Assembly (NCBI GenBank): GCA_037190145.1
Contig: JBBCJU010000006.1
Coordinates: 1 to 64,000 of the forward strand
DNA: 64,000 nt
Source: 55-13 sp037190145
Lineage (GTDB): Bacteria > Armatimonadota > Fimbriimonadia > Fimbriimonadales > Fimbriimonadaceae
Direction: 5' to 3'
The position numbers and the translations under genes were made by a program. Below the pieces are notes generated by a model that made no database searches, was not told the DNA's origin, and saw nothing but the letters and a program-made list of their open reading frames with translations. Shown here one piece after another: positions 8,271 to 16,742 of this stretch. The first letter of the stretch is position 1. The number at the start of each line of letters is the position of its first letter.

Positions 8271-9749
8271 ATGCCGGTTTTTCGCGAAGGACTTAGCTTC
8301 GACGACGTATTACTTATTCCTAAACGTACACAGGTCTTGCCCAGTGAGACCGATACCTCAACTCCGTTTTTGAACGGAATTCGACTGAAAACTCCGATCG
8401 TGTCCGCACCTATGGACACTGTTACCGACGCCCGCATGGCCATAGCCATTGCTCGTGAAGGTGGTGTTGGCGTTATTCACCGCAACATGACCATCGAGCA
8501 GCAAGCCGAGCAGGTCGACCGGGTGAAGCGTTCAGAGAGTGGGGTCATTACCAACCCATTCAAGCTAGGGCCTGAAGAAACCATTCAGGATGCTGTCAAC
8601 CTGATGGAGCACTTCCACATTTCGGGTGTTCCCATTGTGGATGGAGAAGGTCGATTGGTCGGAATTCTCACCAACCGCGACATTCGATTTGAGACTAACT
8701 ACGATAAGAAGATCAGCGAGCGGATGACCGCAAGCAACTTGATCACCGCCGGAGTGGGAACCACGCTTGATCAAGCGCAGGCCATGCTGGCTGATCACCG
8801 AATTGAGAAGCTTCCTATCGTAGATGAGATGGGCCACCTAAAGGGTCTGATCACAATCAAGGACATTTTGAAGGTGCAACGGCACCCAAGCGCAACCAAA
8901 GATAGTCAGGGGCGACTCGTCTGCGGTGCTGCAATTGGGGCTCTACGACAGCCATACGAGCGGTCAAAAGCTCTGATGGATGCTGGAGTAGACTTTGTGG
9001 TCATTGATGCGGCTCACGGGCATTCTCGCGGCGTTATGGACTGCGTGAGGATGCTGAAGGAGAAGTTGCCTGACCTGAAAGTAGTAGCGGGCAATGTTGC
9101 AACAAAAGAAGGTGTTCGCGAACTGCACTCACTCGGGGCAGATGGCCTTCGGCTGGGTATTGGTGCCGGTTCAATCTGCACAACTCGTGTTGTTGCTGGC
9201 GTAGGTGTTCCTCAGTTCACTGCCGTTTTAGATTGTTGTGAGGAAGCCAACCTCTTGGGTATCCCCACCATCGCCGATGGCGGCATTCGCAGCTCTGGAG
9301 ACATTGTGAAGTGTCTGGCCGCCGGTGCTAGTAGCGTGATGATGGGCAACATGTTTGCCGGTTGCGAGGAATCTCCAGGAGAACTCGAGATTTATCGAAA
9401 CCGCGCCTATAAGGTCTATCGTGGCATGGGTTCCATGGCCGCTATGAAAACCGGTTCCAGCGACCGCTATATGCAGGTTAAAGAAGCCGGTGGCGTGATT
9501 GTTCCCGAAGGAGTCGAGGGGCGCGTACCCTTCAAAGGCCCTCTTGCTGACACGATGGCCCAACTAATTGGCGGCCTCAAGTCGGGCATGGGCTATGTAG
9601 GAGCAGGTTCTCTACAAGAACTCCGCGACAATGCAGAATTCATGAAGATTACCGGTGCCGGTCTCCGAGAAAGCCACCCCCACGACGTCTGGATCACCAA
9701 AGAACCACCGAACTATTCGTCACCATCCGGCGGCGGCGAAGGGGATTAA
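8271..9749 (+). CDS. guaB: Inosine-5'-monophosphate dehydrogenase
   Basis: Converts IMP to XMP with NAD+, the committed step of GMP synthesis. The 492-aa protein has the full architecture: N-terminal FREGLSFDDVLLIPKRTQVLP, a CBS pair at about residues 95-215 (HISGVPIVDGEGRLVGILTNRDI, HRIEKLPIVDEMGHLKGLIT) and the catalytic barrel with GIGAGSICTTR, whose Cys forms the thioimidate. The ATG at 8271 is preceded by AGGAG at 8261-8265. A longer frame from a TTG at 8250 is rejected. The stop lies inside a strong hairpin shared with the convergent gene. Confidence 0.97.
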   Translation: MPVFREGLSFDDVLLIPKRTQVLPSETDTSTPFLNGIRLKTPIVSAPMDTVTDARMAIAIAREGGVGVIHRNMTIEQQAEQVDRVKRSESGVITNPFKLGPEETIQDAVNLMEHFHISGVPIVDGEGRLVGILTNRDIRFETNYDKKISERMTASNLITAGVGTTLDQAQAMLADHRIEKLPIVDEMGHLKGLITIKDILKVQRHPSATKDSQGRLVCGAAIGALRQPYERSKALMDAGVDFVVIDAAHGHSRGVMDCVRMLKEKLPDLKVVAGNVATKEGVRELHSLGADGLRLGIGAGSICTTRVVAGVGVPQFTAVLDCCEEANLLGIPTIADGGIRSSGDIVKCLAAGASSVMMGNMFAGCEESPGELEIYRNRAYKVYRGMGSMAAMKTGSSDRYMQVKEAGGVIVPEGVEGRVPFKGPLADTMAQLIGGLKSGMGYVGAGSLQELRDNAEFMKITGAGLRESHPHDVWITKEPPNYSSPSGGGEGD

Positions 9750-9763
9750 TGCCCCTTCACCGC
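9733..9763. terminator. Hairpin shared by convergent guaB and the following minus-strand gene
   Basis: GCGGCGAAGGGG at 9733-9744 pairs with CCCCTTCACCGC at 9752-9763 with one internal mismatch and a 7-nt loop. It spans the guaB stop and reaches the last base of the convergent gene. No T-run follows on either strand, so it may act as a 3'-end stabiliser or Rho-assisted terminator. Confidence 0.55.
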
Positions 9764-10524
9764 TATCCAAGCCCTTTGGTGCCTTTTCTTATCTCTGAGT
9801 TTGTGCGGTCAATGATCTGCTTCTGTTCTTTACTGTTAGATCGCTCTTTAACAAGCCCACTTCTCCGAATGGACTCAAGAGCATCGGATTTGGACTTCGT
9901 GCCCATCCAGCGCAAATAGTAATAGTAACCCGTGGTAGATAGGACTCTGAATTCATGGGGAGCAATCTCATCCAGTATCTTCACGAGCCTGTCCCCTTTG
10001 CGTAGATCCGAAGTTGAAACCTGAGGCTGGTAGATTTTCAGCAAAGCTAAGATGACCGACACATCTTTGGGATCCTTTTCAAGTAACTTCTCTCCGATGT
10101 CGGACATCAAGGTATGAGGGAAATCAAAAGTGACCGTAAAGAGAAACCGAATCCTTGTGAACTCGTAACTCTTCGTGTCGGCCAGTTTTGGGAAGAGCGT
10201 TTCGTAAGGTTTCTTGAGTTCGTAGGTGTTGTCAAACTTTCTCCAAAAGTCAAAGTCGTCCCTACTTCTGGCCAAAGCAGCACACGCCCATTGAAAGAGT
10301 CCCAGTCGCGTTGGAGTCTTTCCATCTAGTTCGGCCCTTGCCTTGGTTAAGGTTCCATCAAGCTTTTTCTTGTTCTTGAGATCGGCAAAAATGCTCAGTC
10401 TTGCCGAGCGGTATGCAGCGTCATCCGAAGTCCATTGCGTATTCATCCACGAGCGATTCATATACTGTTGCGATTGGGCAACCGTCGCGATGGCCAGGAA
10501 CAGCGACATAAGGCAACGTTTCAT
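9763..10524 (-). CDS. Secreted TPR-like protein of unknown function
   Basis: The ATG at 10522-10524 overlaps the stop of the upstream gene (ATGA) and gives a 253-aa protein with a clear signal peptide (MKRCLMSLFLAIATVAQSQ). The rest is helical and suggests degenerate tetratricopeptide-like repeats (LGLFQWACAALARSRDDFDFW, DVSVILALLKIYQPQV). Coupling to the upstream secreted protein points to a common envelope role. No enzyme motif is visible. Confidence 0.72.
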   Translation of the reverse strand: MKRCLMSLFLAIATVAQSQQYMNRSWMNTQWTSDDAAYRSARLSIFADLKNKKKLDGTLTKARAELDGKTPTRLGLFQWACAALARSRDDFDFWRKFDNTYELKKPYETLFPKLADTKSYEFTRIRFLFTVTFDFPHTLMSDIGEKLLEKDPKDVSVILALLKIYQPQVSTSDLRKGDRLVKILDEIAPHEFRVLSTTGYYYYLRWMGTKSKSDALESIRRSGLVKERSNSKEQKQIIDRTNSEIRKGTKGLG

Positions 10525-12059
10525 ACGCCGCCACCGTAACCTACTTCCCTTAAGCTCAGCCTTTGATCGAAACCTGCTGAACCTAGGTCGTACTCCCATC
10601 CTACGACTTGACCGGCGTACCCATCCTTTCCATACTTATCGTCCGCAAACAGTGAGACCTTGTAAAGTTGCCGTCTTTGCAGCTTCCACTCATACCGCGA
10701 TAGTTCAGCCTCTGTTGGGCAAGTAGCAGGCATTGGATAAATCATGTGCATGTGAAACGCCTTTTGGCGAAGAAACGTTTCAATTTTGTTGACGCCAAAG
10801 GTCTGGGAATGTGGCCAAAACTTAGCATACAGATCAGTAAATACGCCGACTGCGGTTGCTGCGACCTTTGCCTTGGGTATTAGGCCTACCGCGCCACTTG
10901 CCGCCTTAACTTTTTCTGCTGTCGACTTGTTATCTGCAACCCAAGTAATGTTTACAGAATCCCATTTGGCTTGTTCATGGGAACTTTGATTGCTAGCCCA
11001 TACGTTGCCTGTCAAGAATATTAGGGTCTGGAAGGAGCCATGCCGATTGAATGGGCTATACGGGTCACTCGCATTTGGGAACGGAACTGGAGGAGGTAAA
11101 TCGGGCTCAAGCTCCTCCTCATAGGTCCCTACTGGGGACTGACGCTCAAGTGGCAACTTGAAGTGGAGCTTGACCTCCGCATTGGCCTCTGCACCATCAC
11201 TATCCCACTTGTAGGTGAACTTAGTTGTAAACAACTCCTCCGTGCTGCCAGGATAAGATTTTGAATTGAACTTAGATCTGAAGGAATTTAGAATAGAGCA
11301 GACTCCTGAATAATTCAGTTCGATTGGAGAGAACACCCAGTATTCGTAGGGAAGGATGTTCCAACCGTTTGCTAATATCCCACTAGGTAAGTGTTCGGAG
11401 ATTGAGGCTGATGCCCCCTCATATTTGTACGTTCCTTCGTCCAAGCCAACCACAGACCCCTGGTATCTTACTCGTTCATGCTCCCAGTTAGGAGGGGGGT
11501 CATCATTACTGTTGAGCTCCTTCAGATCTAGAGCTACAATCGCTTCAGTTAACTGTCCTGTAGCTGTGTAGACGGTAGGATTTTGCTCACGTATAGCTTT
11601 TGGAAATGGTATGATTTTTTCTCCGCTCCAATCCGTGTGAATAAATTGTTCGTTTTGACCAGTGAATGTTTTTCGATAGGTACCAGGGTGAGAAGTGGAT
11701 ACTAGCGAGACTCCACGATCAATAGCAGTGAAGTTTGCCCACATGGCACTTGCTCCACAGTTTGAGTAGTAGCCAGTTGATTGACTAGAAGCTGAAGGAG
11801 AATATGAGAACTCAACCATCCCTAATGACGGTTTAAATCTCCTGATTTTTTTAGATGATACTTGCCCACTAACACCAAGGCGAATACTCTCAATTGCTTC
11901 ACTACCACCAATGCCATCGTAGGCACTCCCGCTTCCAGGAGATAAGTAACTGTATTGGACGCTACTGAGCATCAGCAAGTCTAGGTATTGCGGGGCTGTT
12001 GAACCACCGACCCATTGAGCGCGAAACGTAATGGTTCCGCTACTACTGGCCGAAACCAT
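10521..12059 (-). CDS. C-terminal part of a secreted beta-rich protein, separated from its signal peptide by an in-frame TGA
   Basis: A 512-aa frame starting at an ATG, with no signal peptide of its own. It is rich in Ser, Thr, Tyr and Gly and in short beta strands (MVSASSSGTITFRAQWVGG...), as expected for an extracellular protein. The frame continues upstream without another stop for 10 codons to a single TGA at 12090-12092, then into the signal-peptide-bearing frame 12090-12437 in exactly the same phase. Either a nonsense mutation split one 638-codon gene, or the TGA is read through, or this is a separate gene without export signal. No domain is recognised. Confidence 0.6.
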   Translation of the reverse strand: MVSASSSGTITFRAQWVGGSTAPQYLDLLMLSSVQYSYLSPGSGSAYDGIGGSEAIESIRLGVSGQVSSKKIRRFKPSLGMVEFSYSPSASSQSTGYYSNCGASAMWANFTAIDRGVSLVSTSHPGTYRKTFTGQNEQFIHTDWSGEKIIPFPKAIREQNPTVYTATGQLTEAIVALDLKELNSNDDPPPNWEHERVRYQGSVVGLDEGTYKYEGASASISEHLPSGILANGWNILPYEYWVFSPIELNYSGVCSILNSFRSKFNSKSYPGSTEELFTTKFTYKWDSDGAEANAEVKLHFKLPLERQSPVGTYEEELEPDLPPPVPFPNASDPYSPFNRHGSFQTLIFLTGNVWASNQSSHEQAKWDSVNITWVADNKSTAEKVKAASGAVGLIPKAKVAATAVGVFTDLYAKFWPHSQTFGVNKIETFLRQKAFHMHMIYPMPATCPTEAELSRYEWKLQRRQLYKVSLFADDKYGKDGYAGQVVGWEYDLGSAGFDQRLSLREVGYGGGV

Positions 12060-12089
12060 ATGCGAATTTAGAGTTCTATTGATAGCGTA

Positions 12090-12437
12090 TCAAAAATGTC
12101 CAGCGGGGGGTGCTAGATTTGAGCCAATTGACCACTGGCCTGTGGCCCAGTCGCGCTTCAGCACGTACGATTCATCGTGACCAAGGGTACTCGTGCTCCA
12201 GCAGTTATAAGTGTCAGTTCCGTCTGGAAAAATTTCTGCATGCCAGCCTTCACCAATGTTAATTGGTTGACCACCCCACCAACTGTTACTAGTTCCCGTA
12301 GAGCCACCACCAGTAGTGCCAGCAGGAGGACGTGTCCCTTGACTGAAAGCTAGAGAACAAATGAAAAGACAAAAGAAGAGTAGAACTCTAAACTGTGGTA
12401 GAGGATTTGGATGTTTGATGCGAGATTGTGAAATCAA
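12090..12437 (-). CDS. Signal-peptide-bearing N-terminal part of the interrupted secreted protein
   Basis: This 115-aa frame begins at a TTG with no good ribosome site and carries an export signal (FRVLLFFCLFICSLAFSQ), a Gly/Thr/Ser linker and a small Trp/Asp-rich segment (WHAEIFPDGTDTYNCWST). It stops at TGA 12090-12092, after which the same reading frame stays open for 522 more codons. I read it as the N-terminal fragment of one larger protein. It could instead be a short secreted peptide. Confidence 0.5.
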   Translation of the reverse strand: MISQSRIKHPNPLPQFRVLLFFCLFICSLAFSQGTRPPAGTTGGGSTGTSNSWWGGQPINIGEGWHAEIFPDGTDTYNCWSTSTLGHDESYVLKRDWATGQWSIGSNLAPPAGHF

Positions 12438-12744
12438 GGTGAGGAAATTGTATTTTATATAAATATAGGTTTAGTATTCATTGGTCAAAAATGGGTGTTG
12501 CAATACTATGCATATACATGGAGTGTGATCAGTTACGTCTTGGCATGATGTGAAACGATCCCCAAGAGTAAGTTATTTCTTCTCCTGGTTTAGTAGGGTT
12601 GTGCTGATAAAATGTCCTAGTCACATAAGGAATGTTGACCATTGTCTACAAGCGTCCACTGAATTAACGATTAACCTATAAAAGATTGCAATTTCTTCAT
12701 CATTTTTTATGAGGGTTCGGTGATTCCAGCCGTAGTATTCAGAT
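12438..12744. other. AT-rich intergenic region between divergent genes
   Basis: About 307 bp without a credible gene. It must hold the promoter of the minus-strand secreted-protein operon; an AT-rich stretch (CTATATTTATATAAAATAC on the minus strand, 12446-12464) just upstream of the TTG is the likely core. Nothing else is recognised. Confidence 0.5.
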
Positions 12745-12960
12745 GTGGAAACAACAATCGAGCGAAAGGACGACGGGGTTCGGCTGCTCGGCTTAGCGCA
12801 GCGAGAGGATGTTCGTTTTTTAGCGGCAATCGCTGACATTGTTCGTGACCTGATCCAGGACGAGCAGATGGCGTTTTCCGTTGAGCACATTGGTCGGGAT
12901 GAACCCGCTTCTTGGATGGCTTATCGCCTTACCTGCATGACTCCGCGAGACCTGAACTGA
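12745..12960 (+). CDS. Small hypothetical protein
   Basis: A 71-aa frame starting at GTG 12745 (METTIERKDDGVRLLGLAQ...). It has balanced charged and helical composition and a central amphipathic helix (EDVRFLAAIADIVRDLIQDEQM), and looks more protein-like than its antisense frame. No membrane helix or known motif is visible. It ends 48 bp upstream of the class II aldolase on the same strand, but a TATAAT lies between the two. Confidence 0.5.
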   Translation: METTIERKDDGVRLLGLAQREDVRFLAAIADIVRDLIQDEQMAFSVEHIGRDEPASWMAYRLTCMTPRDLN

Positions 12961-12993
12961 GGTATCTCCGTATATCTGCCTGCTTCCTCCGGT

Positions 12994-12999
12994 TATAAT
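12994..12999 (+). promoter_or_regulatory. Candidate -10 box of a near-leaderless transcript
   Basis: A perfect TATAAT ends 9 bp before the ATG of the aldolase at 13009. A start point 6-8 bp downstream would leave almost no 5' leader, which fits the lack of a Shine-Dalgarno sequence there. No good -35 box is visible. Confidence 0.4.
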
Positions 13000-13008
13000 T
13001 CCGGGCGG

Positions 13009-13647
13009 ATGAAGGATTTGCAGATTCGCGCTTCAATGTGTGAAATTGGTCGTCGGCTATGGCAACGAGGCTTGGTTGGCGCTGCGGAAGGAAACATGAG
13101 CGTGCGGCTTTCTTCGCGGCAGATTTTGTGTACGCCCACTGGCATCAGCCTTGGCCATATGAAGCCAGATGATCTGGTGGTGATTGATAATCAGGGCAAG
13201 CCGGTTGATGGCGGTACTCCTTCTTCCGAAATCAAACTTCATTTAAGAATTTTGGCCAAGCGTGCAGATTGTCAGGCGGTGATCCATGCTCATCCCCCAA
13301 CCGCTACCGCATTTGCTCTGGCAGGAGAAGATATTCCTGACAACCTTATGCCAGAGGCGGCCTATGTATTGGGCAGTGTTGCAACCTTGCCATTTGCTAT
13401 GCCCGGTACGGATGAAGTTCCGGACGGTATTGAGCCGCTTCTGGAAGACCACAAGACTTTCCTGATGAGCCACCATGGAGCGGTGGTGATGGGGAAAGAC
13501 GTTATTGATGCTTATAACCGAATGGAAACCTTGGAACGGATTGCAAAGGTAATCCTTACCTCGAAGCTTCTGGACGGCCCGCGTCCGATGCCAGATAGAG
13601 CTTTTGACCAAATGCTGAAAGTGGCACTCAACGGCAGGCTGGATTAG
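13009..13647 (+). CDS. Class II aldolase/adducin family protein (fuculose-phosphate aldolase-like)
   Basis: A 212-aa zinc-dependent aldolase-type protein. GLVGAAEGNMSVRL is the substrate/phosphate loop, ILCTPTGISLGHMKPDDLVVID is a second family landmark, and the zinc ligands sit in VIHAHPPTATAFAL (HxH) and MSHHGAVVMG. Relatives split or epimerise sugar phosphates such as fuculose-1-phosphate or ribulose-5-phosphate, or act on methylthioribulose-1-phosphate; the substrate is open. There is no clear Shine-Dalgarno before the ATG. Confidence 0.88.
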   Translation: MKDLQIRASMCEIGRRLWQRGLVGAAEGNMSVRLSSRQILCTPTGISLGHMKPDDLVVIDNQGKPVDGGTPSSEIKLHLRILAKRADCQAVIHAHPPTATAFALAGEDIPDNLMPEAAYVLGSVATLPFAMPGTDEVPDGIEPLLEDHKTFLMSHHGAVVMGKDVIDAYNRMETLERIAKVILTSKLLDGPRPMPDRAFDQMLKVALNGRLD

Positions 13648-13660
13648 CAGCCTCCCTTAG

Positions 13661-13677
13661 GCCCGCGCCTTGCGGGC
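13661..13677 (+). terminator. GC-rich hairpin after the class II aldolase
   Basis: GCCCGC at 13661-13666 and GCGGGC at 13672-13677 form a 6-bp stem with a 5-nt loop, 13 bp after the stop. There is no T-run, so termination here is only weakly supported. Confidence 0.35.
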
Positions 13678-13714
13678 ACGCGCGGTCCATGGCTGATCAG
13701 CCACAATAACCCTT

Positions 13715-14971
13715 ATGCGTGTTCAAGCCCCTCGTGGAACTGAAGATCTTCTACCTTCCCAATCCCACAAGTGGCAGCATTTGGAGAGGGAGTTTTTTGG
13801 GCTTTCTGGGCTCTATGGCTATCGTGAAATCCGCACGCCTATGTTTGAGGACATCGAACTTTTTAAGCGAACCAGCGGAGAGACCAGCGACATTGTTAGC
13901 AAGGAGATGTACGACTTCTTTGATAAAGGGGGGCGCCATGTATGCTTGAAACCAGAAGGTACGGCTCCGGCGATGCGAGCGGCCATTGAGCACAGCTTGA
14001 TTGGGCAAGGCGCCATCCTTAGAATGAGTTATGCAATCCCATTTTTCCGCTATGGACGCCCGCAGAAAGGAAGGTTAAGACAGCCTCATCAGTTTGGATT
14101 GGAACTAGTGGGAAGCGCTATGCCTACTGCCGATGCCGAGATCATTGAGATGGTAGTTCGCTTTTTTGAGCAAATAGGGATCGGAAACGTGCAAGTGATG
14201 ATCAACTCGATTGGTCGCAGCGAATGCCGGGCACAGTATCGGCAAGTGGTGCTAGATCACTTCGCCACCTATCTACAGGGGCAAGGAGAGGAAGAAAGAG
14301 CGAAGGCGGAGAAGAATCCGCTTCGGCTATTGGACACTAAAGATCCAAATGCGGCTGACCTCAAAGCATCGATTCCTTCTATCCTGGACTATCTGGAGGA
14401 GGAGTCAAAAGCCAATTTTGACTCTCTGCAAAGCCTTTTGACTGAGGCGAATGTGGATTACAGAGTTTCACCAGACATTGTGCGAGGCTTGGACTACTAC
14501 ACCGATACGGTCTTCGAGGTGGTCTCTGACCGACTGGGCGCCCAGAGTTCTCTCTGCGGAGGTGGTCGCTATGATGGGCTGATCAAGCAGCTTGGAGGGC
14601 CAGATACCCCCAGTGTTGGTGTTGGTATCGGGATTGAGCGAGTGGTTCTGGTTCTAGATTCCCTGGAGGTTGAGTTCCCCAACCCCAGGCCGGCTCTCTA
14701 CGTGGTGCAGGCCACCCCGGATGCTGCATCAACTTGTCGGAACCTTGTGCGGAGTTTGAGAGCGGCAGGTTTGGAGACTCATGTGGACTTGGATAATCGG
14801 AAAATGGCCGCTCAGCTAAAACAGGCGGATCGGGTTGGAGCCCGATTTGCGGCTTTGATCGGGACAGATGAGCTGGAAAAAGGTGCGGTAATGCTTCGAG
14901 ACCTATCCTCTAGCTCTCAGGAACTGGTGCCAATGGAAGAAGTTGCCCAGCGGGTGAAAGAAAGGCTGTGA
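13715..14971 (+). CDS. hisS: Histidyl-tRNA synthetase
   Basis: A 418-aa class II aminoacyl-tRNA synthetase that charges tRNA-His. Motifs are the N-terminal PRGTEDLLPSQ, motif 2 region LKPEGTAPAMRAAIEH and FFRYGRPQKGRLRQPHQFGLE, and the histidine-specific GLDYYTDTVFEV followed by GGGRYDGLI and GVGIGIERVVLVL (motif 3). The anticodon-binding domain occupies the last ~95 residues (RPALYVVQATPDAASTC...). The stop overlaps the GTG start of the next gene. Confidence 0.97.
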   Translation: MRVQAPRGTEDLLPSQSHKWQHLEREFFGLSGLYGYREIRTPMFEDIELFKRTSGETSDIVSKEMYDFFDKGGRHVCLKPEGTAPAMRAAIEHSLIGQGAILRMSYAIPFFRYGRPQKGRLRQPHQFGLELVGSAMPTADAEIIEMVVRFFEQIGIGNVQVMINSIGRSECRAQYRQVVLDHFATYLQGQGEEERAKAEKNPLRLLDTKDPNAADLKASIPSILDYLEEESKANFDSLQSLLTEANVDYRVSPDIVRGLDYYTDTVFEVVSDRLGAQSSLCGGGRYDGLIKQLGGPDTPSVGVGIGIERVVLVLDSLEVEFPNPRPALYVVQATPDAASTCRNLVRSLRAAGLETHVDLDNRKMAAQLKQADRVGARFAALIGTDELEKGAVMLRDLSSSSQELVPMEEVAQRVKERL

Positions 14972-15840
14972 GGAACCTGGCGGTTGGCATTGGGATCGGG
15001 TTGGCTGGTATTGCTGCCGCTCAGGCTCCTGATGTCACCATCAAGTTGGATGCGAGACTGAACTATCGGTCTGCCGACGACAGTGCAAGCACTCAGCGAA
15101 TGTACGACGCTCTGGGGAACTACTCCATCGTCTCCCTCTCCTTTAAGCTGGAGCCTGGTTTTCGCGTTTATGTGGGTCAAAAGCTGCAACGGTTTGATGG
15201 TGGCAAAGACCAAGATCTCCTAGATGAATACTATGTGGAGGACGAGGGGATTTGGCGAGTTGGTAAGCAGTATCTGCCATTTGGAGCAGGGAGGCTAGTT
15301 CGGGAAAGCGTCTTTGCCGTGCGAGGCGATACCAGCCTGATCTTTGAAGGGCTGCCCATTGCGGCAGCCTACGCTCAGGGCGAGAAGGGGCGACAAGAGG
15401 GAATGGTAGCGCGAGTTGGCGGTCGACTGGGCTTCAGCGCCTTTGTAGGCGAGCATATCGGCATCGAAGGAACATCCCTGGCCCTCGTCCGTCCGTCCCG
15501 CCAAGCATCAGGAAGGGGGCGCGGGTATCGGCAAGCCTATGCAGTGGACTATTCCAAGGGAATTGGAGCGTTTAACGTGTCTTTTGAAGGAGTAGCGTTT
15601 AGAGACGGCCACCGGTCCGCCGATGAGGCCTTTGAAGTCTTTGATGTGAGTGCAACCTATGCTCCCACCAAACTCAATAGTTACACCTTGGGTTGGAGCC
15701 ACCAAACAAATCCAAGCACGGATTTCCTGCGAGCACAAGCAAGCGTCTTCCTAACCAACCGCGTCTACCTAGAGCCAATGCTGAGGTATCGGGAAGGAGC
15801 GTTTTATGATTTTAACTTGGGTGTGAGGGTTAGGCTTTAG
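14968..15840 (+). CDS. Outer-membrane beta-barrel-type protein
   Basis: A 290-aa exported protein whose GTG start overlaps the hisS stop (GTGA), so its translation is coupled to hisS. A short signal segment (VGIGIGLAGIAAAQA) is followed by alternating strands rich in Tyr, Phe, Arg and Gly, such as FRVYVGQKLQRFDGG and LEPMLRYREGAFYDF, and it ends in GVRVRL, like the last strand of a porin-type barrel. The partner-specific reason for coupling with hisS is not evident. Confidence 0.7.
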   Translation: MRNLAVGIGIGLAGIAAAQAPDVTIKLDARLNYRSADDSASTQRMYDALGNYSIVSLSFKLEPGFRVYVGQKLQRFDGGKDQDLLDEYYVEDEGIWRVGKQYLPFGAGRLVRESVFAVRGDTSLIFEGLPIAAAYAQGEKGRQEGMVARVGGRLGFSAFVGEHIGIEGTSLALVRPSRQASGRGRGYRQAYAVDYSKGIGAFNVSFEGVAFRDGHRSADEAFEVFDVSATYAPTKLNSYTLGWSHQTNPSTDFLRAQASVFLTNRVYLEPMLRYREGAFYDFNLGVRVRL

Positions 15841-16742
15841 GATCGGCGAATGAATCGGCCTATAGCGGATGCGATTTTAAGATCAATTGTTTTGATAACT
15901 GACTGTAGTTTAGTTAATGCTGGAAAAGGATTGGCGCAGAAATCAAACCAGCCTTTATCCGCTAAAGTTGGAGGATTTCCTTTTAAAGCCTCCAAAATAA
16001 ATCTTTTGCGCCATGGCTTTTTCCTTCCAGTAGCATGAAGAAGTGCAATACCTGTACCAGTAAAGCCCATACCATCTGGGCCCATTGTCGACAACTTAGA
16101 ATCAACGATAGACAATGCCAGATTCATTGCGTCTTGATCCCATGTGGCAAAGGGGTTATGACGTCTTCTGTCAACACCTGCAGATGCAATACCATCTTCC
16201 TCAAGCCGCTGAATAATATCTTTCCATGTTTGTAGCCACTCTAAATCACGTGGAGTAACGCTAAAAAAACCCGAATTGAAGTATTGACGGCCCGGCCTGG
16301 AAACGCGAAATCCTTTGCATCTAGCCCAGTCCAACCACATCTGTCTGATTGGATGATCATCCTGCATACCAAGAAACTGCGTTTCCTCAACAAGAGAAAC
16401 TCCGAATTCACTCCAGCGAGAAAAGAAACTGAACGGTGCGACAATTACAATATCTGGATCAAAGTAGAAAACTTTATCATATCCGTCCTCTACGAGAAGG
16501 GTCGATGCTAAGTTTGGTTTGATAAGCGCAAAATGCACCGCGTTATCGGTACGGAATACAATATTTATGTCGAGTTTCTGAAAAGTCGTCGCAATTGACC
16601 TTTCTTGAGAACCAATATGATTAACATACACAATGATGTCGCCTGTGTACCCTGAATGGTAAGCGGAGTTTATGAGAGATACAAACCCAAAAAAATAATC
16701 ATTCTGATATGCTGTAACAATAGCGAAACTAGTTGGATTCAT
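15837..16742 (-). CDS. GT-A-type glycosyltransferase (first of a tandem pair)
   Basis: A 301-aa protein with a nucleotide-sugar-binding fold. It begins FAIVTAYQNDYFFGFVSLINSAY and has the metal-binding motif F94-D95-P96-D97 after KVFYF, as in family-8-like transferases. YFNSGFFSVTPRDLEWL and WDQDAMNLALSI are the usual acceptor-side landmarks. The C-terminal ALLHATGRKKPWRKRF...EALKG...IGRFIRR matches its neighbour at 16739-17668, so the two are tandem duplicates. Its start overlaps the neighbour's stop (ATGA). The sugar is unknown; the role is probably surface-polysaccharide assembly. Confidence 0.82.
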   Translation of the reverse strand: MNPTSFAIVTAYQNDYFFGFVSLINSAYHSGYTGDIIVYVNHIGSQERSIATTFQKLDINIVFRTDNAVHFALIKPNLASTLLVEDGYDKVFYFDPDIVIVAPFSFFSRWSEFGVSLVEETQFLGMQDDHPIRQMWLDWARCKGFRVSRPGRQYFNSGFFSVTPRDLEWLQTWKDIIQRLEEDGIASAGVDRRRHNPFATWDQDAMNLALSIVDSKLSTMGPDGMGFTGTGIALLHATGRKKPWRKRFILEALKGNPPTLADKGWFDFCANPFPALTKLQSVIKTIDLKIASAIGRFIRRS

